Source: Ramlibacter henchirensis (lineage in GTDB: Bacteria; Pseudomonadota; Gammaproteobacteria; Burkholderiales; Burkholderiaceae_C). Taken from it: DNA of 64,000 bases. Shown one piece after another: positions 58,434 through 64,000 of this stretch. The notes beneath the pieces were generated by a model, which worked only from the letters and a program-made list of their open reading frames with translations, was not told the origin of the DNA and searched no databases. Numbering within the stretch: position 1 is the stretch's first letter; every line of letters starts with the position of its first letter. Made by a program: the position numbers and the translations under genes. The stretch lies in the NCBI RefSeq assembly GCF_004682015.1, contig NZ_SMLM01000001.1, positions 248,001 to 312,000 of the forward strand, read 5' to 3'.

Positions 58434-59680
58434 GGGGCATCCTCTCCATTGCGTGGCGCAGTGCCTGGAACCGGCGCTTCGTGCTGCTGCTCGTCGTGCT
58501 GTCGATCGCGTTCTCCACCTTCCTCGTGATGACGCTGGAGCGCGTGCGGGCGGATGTGCGGGAGTCCTTCTCGCAATCGGTGTCCGGGACGGACCTGATC
58601 GTCGGGCCGCGCGGCGGCCGGCTCGAACTGCTGCTGTACTCCGTGTTCCGCTGGGGCTCCGCCCCCGGCACGATGCAGTGGAGCAGCGCCACGAAGATCG
58701 GCGCTCATCGCAGCGTGGCGTGGTGGGTGCCGCTGTCCCTGGGCGACTCGCACCGCGGCTTTCCCGTGCTGGCCACCACGCCTTCGTACTTCGAGCATTT
58801 CCGCTTCGGCCGGCGCGAGCGGCTGCAGTTCGAGCAGGGCGGCGGGTTCGGGTCGGACTTCGACGCGGTGCTCGGCGCCGACGTGGCGCAGGCCCTGGGC
58901 TATGAACCCGGTGAGCGCATCGTGCTCAGCCACGGCACGGGAGAGGCCGATTTCAACGACCACGCTGACAAGCCGTTCACCGTCGTGGGCGTCCTGCGCC
59001 GGACCGGAACGCCGGTGGACCGCACCATCCACATCGGGCTGGACGGCATGGACGCCGTCCACGAGCACTTCGCGGGAGGGGTGGCGCTTCCGGCCTCGCA
59101 CAACGCCGCGCATGCCGACGACGAGGACCGCACCATCACGGCCGTGCTCGTGGGCCTGAAGAACCGCGCCGCGGTGTTCTCGGTCCAGCGGGACATCCAG
59201 GATTTCCGCGGCGAACCCTTGATGGCCGTGCTGCCCGGCGTGGTGCTCGACGAACTCTGGCAGGCGGTGGGAAGCACCGAGCAGGTCCTGCGCTGGATGA
59301 CCGCCTTCGTGGCCGCAGTGAGCCTCGCAGGCCTGGTGGCGGTGGTGCTCACGGGGCTCGAACAGCGCCGACGCGAACTCGCCATCCTGCGGGCCGTGGG
59401 CGCAGGGCCGGGCCACGTGATGCTGCTGCTTTGCGTCGAGGGCGTGCTGATCACGGCCGCCGGGGCGTTCCTCGGCCTTGCCGCGCACTGGCTCGCCATC
59501 GGCCTGCTCGACGACTGGCTTCGGGTCAGCTGGGGCGTGCAGGTCGCGCTCACCGCACCGGGCGCGCACGAACTCACCCTGATCGGTTCCATCCTGGCGT
59601 GCGGGGTCCTCGCCAGCCTGCTTCCCGGCTTGCGCGCCTACAGGATCTCGCTGGTCGACGGTCTTTCACCGCGGGTTTGA
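58430..59680 (+). CDS. ABC transporter permease, FtsX/MacB-like
   Basis: This 416-residue protein has the MacB layout: one N-terminal membrane segment, a large periplasmic domain (about 45-270), then three membrane segments with AGLVAVVLTGLEQRRRELAI and RAVGAGPGHV, an FtsX hallmark. A GTG start overlaps the ATPase gene. It pairs with the ATPase upstream and a DUF3299 protein downstream. Confidence 0.87.
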   Translation: MRGILSIAWRSAWNRRFVLLLVVLSIAFSTFLVMTLERVRADVRESFSQSVSGTDLIVGPRGGRLELLLYSVFRWGSAPGTMQWSSATKIGAHRSVAWWVPLSLGDSHRGFPVLATTPSYFEHFRFGRRERLQFEQGGGFGSDFDAVLGADVAQALGYEPGERIVLSHGTGEADFNDHADKPFTVVGVLRRTGTPVDRTIHIGLDGMDAVHEHFAGGVALPASHNAAHADDEDRTITAVLVGLKNRAAVFSVQRDIQDFRGEPLMAVLPGVVLDELWQAVGSTEQVLRWMTAFVAAVSLAGLVAVVLTGLEQRRRELAILRAVGAGPGHVMLLLCVEGVLITAAGAFLGLAAHWLAIGLLDDWLRVSWGVQVALTAPGAHELTLIGSILACGVLASLLPGLRAYRISLVDGLSPRV

Positions 59681-59682
59681 AC

Positions 59683-60213
59683 ATGAGATCACGGGTCATC
59701 GCAGGGTTGCTGTTCGCGTTCGCGTGGTTCGCGACGCCGCTGTTCGCGGCGGCGCCCGCCTTCCAGGAAATCGGGTGGCTCGCGCTGGTGCCCAGGGACT
59801 GGAAGCCGCAGGAGAAGCTGGATCGCAAGAAGGCCGAGTCGCTCAAGGACGGCGACGCGCTGGCGCAGGAAATGATGAAGGAGCTGCGCGAGGTGCTCGA
59901 CTCCGCGCCGACCGTCCCATCGCTGAACGGCACGCGCGTGCGCATGCCCGGCTTCGTCGTGCCGCTCGACACGTCGCGCGACGGGTTCAGCGAGTTCCTG
60001 CTCGTGCCCTACCACGGCGCCTGCATCCACACGCCCCCGCCTCCGGCCAACCAGATCGTCCACGTCGTGTCCAGGCAGCCGGTGAAGGGCTTCCAGAGCA
60101 TGAGTGCTGTGTGGGTGTCCGGAACCATGCAGGTGGTGCGCAAGGACACCGGCATGGGCGTCAGCGGCTACGCGCTGGAGCTCGCGGCGATCGAGCCGTA
60201 CCGCCCGAAATGA
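59683..60213 (+). CDS. DUF3299 exported protein
   Basis: This 176-residue protein has a signal peptide ending near FAAAP and a DUF3299 domain with ACIHTPPPPANQIV and MPGFVVPLD as fixed parts. The family has no settled function. It often follows a LolD/FtsX-type ABC pair, including, from memory, in zinc-responsive loci of other bacteria. The Cys/His pair could bind metal. It begins 2 bases after the permease stop. Confidence 0.8.
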   Translation: MRSRVIAGLLFAFAWFATPLFAAAPAFQEIGWLALVPRDWKPQEKLDRKKAESLKDGDALAQEMMKELREVLDSAPTVPSLNGTRVRMPGFVVPLDTSRDGFSEFLLVPYHGACIHTPPPPANQIVHVVSRQPVKGFQSMSAVWVSGTMQVVRKDTGMGVSGYALELAAIEPYRPK

Positions 60214-60240
60214 GCCTGCTGCCGACGATCGGATAGAGCC

Positions 60241-60975
60241 ATGCCCCGACGCGCCGCGTTTCCCTCCATCGCCGACGAACATGCCGCGCCCGGCGGCGCT
60301 GCCGCGGTCGATCGCGCCGTGACGCTGCTGTCCCTGTTCGCGGGCGGCAGCGGCCCGTACACGCTCAGCGCGCTGGCGGAGCAGACCAAGCTCTACAAGA
60401 GCACGGTGCTGCGCCTGCTGGCCTCGCTGGAGCATTCCGGGCTGGTGCTGCGGCAGGCCGACGGGCGCTACGCGTTGGGGCCGATGATCGCCCGGCTGTA
60501 TGCCTCGTATGCGGCCTCGTTCTCGCTGGAATCGGTGGTGATGCCGGTACTGCGGCAACTGGTGGAGCGGACGACCGAGAGCGCGGCCTTCCACGTGAGG
60601 CAGGGCGAGCACCGCCTCTGCCTGTACCGCGTCGATTCGACGCAGCCGGTGCGGGACCACATCAAGGTGGGCGACCTGATGCCGCTCACGCAGGGCGCCG
60701 GCGGCCGGGTACTCATGGCATTCGCGGGCACCCCGGGCGCGATGTACGAGCGGATCCGCCGCGACCATCTCGCAGTGCTGTGCGGCGATCGCGTGCCGGA
60801 ACTGGCGGGCGTGTCCTCGCCGGTGTTCGATGCCGCGGGAATGCTGGTCGGCGCGGTGACGCTGACCATGCCGAAGGAGCGCCTGTCGCCCTCGCATGGC
60901 CCCCATGTGGTGCGTTCCGCCGCCGACCTGACCGCGAAGCTTGGCGGGCGCTTCCCGCGCACCGTGACCGAATAA
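60241..60975 (+). CDS. IclR-family transcriptional regulator 2
   Basis: This 244-residue regulator carries recognition helix LYKSTVLRL (residues 51-59), identical to regulator 1, and the same downstream pattern SLE..G.VLR..DG.Y.LG. The effector domain follows. It lies 27 bases after the DUF3299 gene in the unit controlled by operator D, so it may regulate itself. It likely binds the same 26-bp sites as regulator 1. Confidence 0.9.
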   Translation: MPRRAAFPSIADEHAAPGGAAAVDRAVTLLSLFAGGSGPYTLSALAEQTKLYKSTVLRLLASLEHSGLVLRQADGRYALGPMIARLYASYAASFSLESVVMPVLRQLVERTTESAAFHVRQGEHRLCLYRVDSTQPVRDHIKVGDLMPLTQGAGGRVLMAFAGTPGAMYERIRRDHLAVLCGDRVPELAGVSSPVFDAAGMLVGAVTLTMPKERLSPSHGPHVVRSAADLTAKLGGRFPRTVTE

Positions 60976-61031
60976 CTCATCCGCAGCTTCGTTGGGGGTT
61001 TGTCCCTACGTTTTGGCGCGGAGCGCCTTCC

Positions 61032-61081
61032 TATACTGCCCCTCGAGCTAAAAACAAAACGCCGTTTCGTACAGCAGAACG
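61032..61081 (+). promoter_or_regulatory. Promoter -10 and 26-bp IclR-type operator E (ThuA-like gene promoter)
   Basis: TATACT (61032-61037) precedes the operator (61056-61081), which reads AAAACGCCGTTTCG then AGCAGAACG. A second possible -10, TAAAAA, ends one base before the operator. It lies 65 bases upstream of the ThuA-like gene. Confidence 0.68.
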
Positions 61082-61145
61082 GCAGCTTGCGGCTCCAGGA
61101 AAGCAGTCGTCTCCGCCACGAAAGAACTTCACCGAAAGGAATCAC

Positions 61146-62105
61146 ATGATCCAAGCCAGCCTTCGTCTCGGCTTCGCGGCACTGGCCGCCTGCATGTCGG
61201 TCGGCTTCGCGCACGCGCAGCCCGCCCGGGCCGACGCACCCGGAAGCGTCAAGAAGAGCAGCCACGACGTGTACTACAACGTCTGCCGCGGCACCGATCC
61301 CGCCTGCCTGGCGCAGAACAACGGCTGGCCCGAGGTTTCCGCAACCGCCAAGACCCGCGTGCTGATCTACTCGCGCACCGCCGGTCCGCGCCACGCCAAC
61401 CTCGGCACCGCGGCTGCCCCCGGCGCCGGGCTGAACCCGCCGATGGCGCCCAACAACGTGATGCAGGCCAAGCTGAGGGAGTGGCTGGCCGAGGAAGGCA
61501 TCACCGCCGACTGGACCGAGGACCCCGCCCGCTTCAGCCCGAACAACTACGCCGCCGTGATCCTGGCCAGCGGCAACCGCGACAACCTGTTCGACATCGC
61601 CCAGACGTCGCCGACCACCCCCATGACCAACCTGCGCCAGTACATGCGGCGCGGCGGCGGAGTGGTGGCGATCCACAACGCCTTCGGCGCCAACTACAAC
61701 TGGCCGTACTACGAAGGGCTGCTGGGCAACGCCAACTTCTTCGACCATGGCCCGAACCGCGCCGGCACGGTGAACACGTTGGCCGCCGATCCTTCGACCG
61801 CCGGCCTGCCGGCTACTTGGGCATTCCAGGACGAGTGGTACAACCTCACGCCGTTCCCCACGAACGTGAAGTTCCTGCTGTCGGCCACGGTCAATCCGGG
61901 CGGAACCGGAGCCGCCACGGTGCGCGACTTCCACCCGGTGGCCTGGTGCCAGTACTTCGACGGCGGACGCGTGCTCGCCACCACGCTGGGCCATAACGCC
62001 CATTCGTTCGACGGCACCGGTGTGGGCGCCGCCGAGTTCAAGAAGTTCATCGTGCAGGGCATCAAATCGGCCATGGGCCTGACGCCCTTCTGCACCGAGC
62101 AGTAA
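61146..62105 (+). CDS. Secreted ThuA-like domain protein
   Basis: This 319-residue protein has a signal peptide ending at FAHAQ and a ThuA-like (glutamine-amidotransferase-fold) domain, visible in RVLIYSRTAG, NYAAVILASG, RRGGGVVAIHNAFG and GGRVLATTLGHN. Members occur beside carbohydrate or polymer-degrading genes, but the reaction is unknown. Four cysteines (two near the N-terminus, one in AWCQYF, one in PFCTEQ) could form disulfides. An AAAGGA site precedes the ATG. It ends in a good terminator. Confidence 0.78.
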   Translation: MIQASLRLGFAALAACMSVGFAHAQPARADAPGSVKKSSHDVYYNVCRGTDPACLAQNNGWPEVSATAKTRVLIYSRTAGPRHANLGTAAAPGAGLNPPMAPNNVMQAKLREWLAEEGITADWTEDPARFSPNNYAAVILASGNRDNLFDIAQTSPTTPMTNLRQYMRRGGGVVAIHNAFGANYNWPYYEGLLGNANFFDHGPNRAGTVNTLAADPSTAGLPATWAFQDEWYNLTPFPTNVKFLLSATVNPGGTGAATVRDFHPVAWCQYFDGGRVLATTLGHNAHSFDGTGVGAAEFKKFIVQGIKSAMGLTPFCTEQ

Positions 62106-62119
62106 GTTCCCGCCACCCA

Positions 62120-62151
62120 AGCAGGCCGCGCGAAAGCACGGCCTGCTTTTT
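62120..62151 (+). terminator. Rho-independent terminator after the ThuA-like gene
   Basis: AGCAGGCCG pairs with CGGCCTGCT across a 10-base loop and is followed by a T tract to 62151. It lies 14 bases after the ThuA-like stop. Confidence 0.85.
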
Positions 62152-62184
62152 CGTTTCTTCTTCCGCGAATCCAGCCTCGCCCCC

Positions 62185-63615
62185 ATGAAAGATTTCTCCC
62201 GCCTTCGCCGCGCGTTCTCGTTTTTTTCGCTCGCCCTGGCCGCCGCTGCGTTCGTCCCGCAGGCCACCGCGCAGGATCCATCGCGCGAGGTCGTCCCCGA
62301 GCAGCTGCAGGCCGGCGCATTCATCGCGCCTTCGAACCTGACGACGCTGGACTCGCGACTGCTGTTCACCGCCTTCCACGTGCGCCACGGGCAGGAGCTC
62401 TGGGTGACGGGCGGCCCGGGCGAGGGCGCGACCCTGCTCAAGGACCTGCGCCCCGGGTTCCAGGGCTCGTTCCCGGTCGGCCAGCTCCGCTGGCGCGGCC
62501 AGGTCTACTTCACGGCCAATGACGGCCTGGCGGGGCTCGAGCTATGGAGGACAGACGGGACGCCTGACGGCACCTCGAAGGTCATCGACATCCGTGCCGG
62601 AGAAGAGGGTTCCACGCCGAATGCATTCACGGTGTTCAAGGATTCACTCTGGTTCGTCGCCCACGACGGAGCGTCCGGCTTCCAGCTGTGGCGCACCGGC
62701 GGCGACGCGGAGAGCACCAGCCGCGTGAGCTCGATCAACGCCGGCCCCGGCGCCGTGGTCCGTCAACTCACCGTCGCCGGCGGGCGCATGTTCTTCACGG
62801 CCACGACGCCGGAGCACGGCCACGAACTCTGGGTTACCGAAGGCACCCCCGCGAGCACGCGCCTCGTGCGCGACATCCGGCCGGGCCCGGAAGATTCGGG
62901 CATCCAGAACCTGCTCGCCGTCGGCCCGGACGTGTACTTCACGGCGAGCGATGGCGTGCACGGCATCGAGCTGTGGAAGAGCGACGGCACGCCGCAGGGC
63001 ACGCGGCTGGTGGCGGACCTGGCGCCGGGCGAAGCCGCATCGCGTCCTGCGTATCTGGCGCGCCTTGGCCGCCACGTCTTCTTTGCGGCGGAGGATGGCC
63101 GCCACGGCGTCGAGCTGTGGAAGACGGACGGGACCGCCAAGGGCACGTCGATGGTCCGCGACATCCGTGGCGGGCGTACTGGCTCGTTTCCCAGCTACCT
63201 GACGGAACTCGGCGGGCAGCTGTACTTCGCGGCCACCGATGGCGTGGCTGGGGTGGAGCTCTGGAAGAGCGACGGCACCGCCGCGGGCACGACCCTGGTC
63301 GCCGACCTCGCGCCCGGCGCCGCGAGTTCCTCGCCCGCGCGGTTCGCGGTGCTGGACAAGCAGCTGTGGTTCTCGGCGAACGACGGGAGCCATGGCGTGG
63401 AACCCTGGCGCACGGACGGCAGCCGTGCCGGCACGCGCATGGCCGCCGACATCGTGGCCGGCAGCCGCGACTCGAACCCGCTGCGTTTCATGCGCCATGG
63501 CGCGGGCACCTTCTTCGTCGCCGAGGATGCGGCGGGCAACGAGCGGCTGTGGCGGCTGCCCGCGAAGGGCGAGCCCACGCTGGTCGGCGACCGGCTGGCT
63601 GCGCGTCTGCGCTGA
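62185..63615 (+). CDS. Secreted ELWxxDGT-repeat protein
   Basis: This 476-residue protein has a signal peptide ending at ATAQ and about eight tandem repeats of roughly 48 residues, each with ELW(K/R)(T/S)DGT..GT..V.DI.PG and then L....YF.A.DG..G. Such hyalin-like repeats fold as beta-propellers and occur in surface or secreted proteins. It is a plausible type II secretion cargo. The ThuA terminator precedes it by 33 bases, so its own promoter or read-through is needed. Confidence 0.85.
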   Translation: MKDFSRLRRAFSFFSLALAAAAFVPQATAQDPSREVVPEQLQAGAFIAPSNLTTLDSRLLFTAFHVRHGQELWVTGGPGEGATLLKDLRPGFQGSFPVGQLRWRGQVYFTANDGLAGLELWRTDGTPDGTSKVIDIRAGEEGSTPNAFTVFKDSLWFVAHDGASGFQLWRTGGDAESTSRVSSINAGPGAVVRQLTVAGGRMFFTATTPEHGHELWVTEGTPASTRLVRDIRPGPEDSGIQNLLAVGPDVYFTASDGVHGIELWKSDGTPQGTRLVADLAPGEAASRPAYLARLGRHVFFAAEDGRHGVELWKTDGTAKGTSMVRDIRGGRTGSFPSYLTELGGQLYFAATDGVAGVELWKSDGTAAGTTLVADLAPGAASSSPARFAVLDKQLWFSANDGSHGVEPWRTDGSRAGTRMAADIVAGSRDSNPLRFMRHGAGTFFVAEDAAGNERLWRLPAKGEPTLVGDRLAARLR

Positions 63616-63624
63616 AGGGCGCAC

Positions 63625-64000
63625 TCAGACGCGCTGGAACATTCCGGTCTCCGCGAACTCGTGCAGGGCCTGCTTCATGGCCGCGGCCATCGCGGGATGC
63701 GTCGGGTCGTGCCCGGCACCCGGCACCCAGCGCAGCGTCGCGCGTCCGCCGAGGACCTGGTGCAAGGCGGCCGCGCCTTCCGGCGGGCAGATCGCGTCCT
63801 GCGTGCCGTGAAGCAGCAGCGTCGGGGCCGCCGGCAGTCGCGCGCACCGCTCCAGCAGCGGCGGATCGGTGAGCCAGCATCCGTGTCGCAGGTAGTGGCT
63901 CTGCACGCGGTAGCGCTGCACGAGCCGCTGGTACGTGGCGGCATCGGGAGGCTGCGCGGCGCGAGCGCCCGCCAGCTGCTGCTCCGAGATCGACCAGCAC
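63625..64000 (-). CDS. Prolyl iminopeptidase-like alpha/beta hydrolase, 3' part only
   Basis: The frame is open to the window end and lacks its start. The C-terminal 124 residues show QSHYLRHGCW, the acid region LLLHGTQDAICPPE and the catalytic His in PGAGHDPTHP, matching the end of proline iminopeptidases. An N-terminal proline would be removed from peptides if so. A short internal GTG at 63921 is not a likely start. It converges on the ELWxxDGT-repeat gene. Confidence 0.72.
   Translation of the reverse strand, partial: CWSISEQQLAGARAAQPPDAATYQRLVQRYRVQSHYLRHGCWLTDPPLLERCARLPAAPTLLLHGTQDAICPPEGAAALHQVLGGRATLRWVPGAGHDPTHPAMAAAMKQALHEFAETGMFQRV

Overview
The window comes from a high-GC betaproteobacterial chromosome, most likely Burkholderiales/Comamonadaceae (Ramlibacter/Variovorax-like). 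Support comes from the housekeeping order coaE-pilD-pilC-pilB-tRNA-Pro-ispB-rplU-rpmA-obgE-proB and hemA-prfA-prmC-grxD, several TRAP transporters, and a 2-keto acid/aromatic catabolic style. This placement rests on gene order and protein flavour, not on a database search. No rRNA, IS element, prophage or CRISPR array was seen, and no gene-free stretch exceeds 300 bases (the longest is 40683-40964, which holds two operators and an attenuator-like hairpin).

Left part (1-29420), mostly core genes: the tail of a TRAP uptake operon; rhodanese, argJ, a DUF815 ATPase and mutT; yacG-zapD-coaE-pilD-pilC-pilB; tRNA-Pro(CGG); ispB; rplU-rpmA with a promoter and a strong terminator; obgE-proB; a CNP1-like protein and rppH; proS and a lytic transglycosylase; a Lon-like AAA ATPase; grxD, prmC-prfA-hemA; yaaA, a prolyl-4-hydroxylase-like oxygenase, an alpha/beta hydrolase and queF; an Ig-like repeat secreted protein and dinB.

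Middle part (29472-38413), catabolic: a hydratase of the fumarylacetoacetate-hydrolase family and an FMN alpha-hydroxy-acid dehydrogenase, then a seven-gene operon read leftwards (TRAP dctQ-dctM-dctP, aroQ, aroE-like, HPPD-like, 3-dehydroshikimate dehydratase-like). It fits uptake of quinate/shikimate-type acids and conversion to protocatechuate. The usual QuiC-type fusion is split here into two overlapping genes. A TetR gene sits upstream, and two near-identical 17-bp sites mark its own start and the operon leader.

Right part (38556-63615), the most unusual region. A PQQ dehydrogenase with the lanthanide-type Asp-x-Asp pair is fused to a cupredoxin-like domain. It is followed by an orphan TRAP binding protein, an IclR regulator, and a 14.6-kb gene string in which aldehyde dehydrogenase, class III CoA-transferase, citryl-CoA-lyase-like and ThDP enzymes run with 4 bp or overlaps into a complete small type II secretion/type IV pilus-like machine (GspG, F, E, L/M/C-like, cohesin-tailed secretin, three more pseudopilins). 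Next come a LolD/FtsX-type ABC transporter with DUF3299, a second IclR, a secreted ThuA-like protein and a secreted ELWxxDGT-repeat protein. Five copies of one 26-bp operator lie at five promoters in this region, which suggests a single substrate-induced regulon: secrete or display enzymes, oxidise an alcohol outside the cytoplasm, import the product and cleave it as a CoA or ThDP adduct. The substrate cannot be named from sequence alone. A partial prolyl-iminopeptidase-like hydrolase closes the window.
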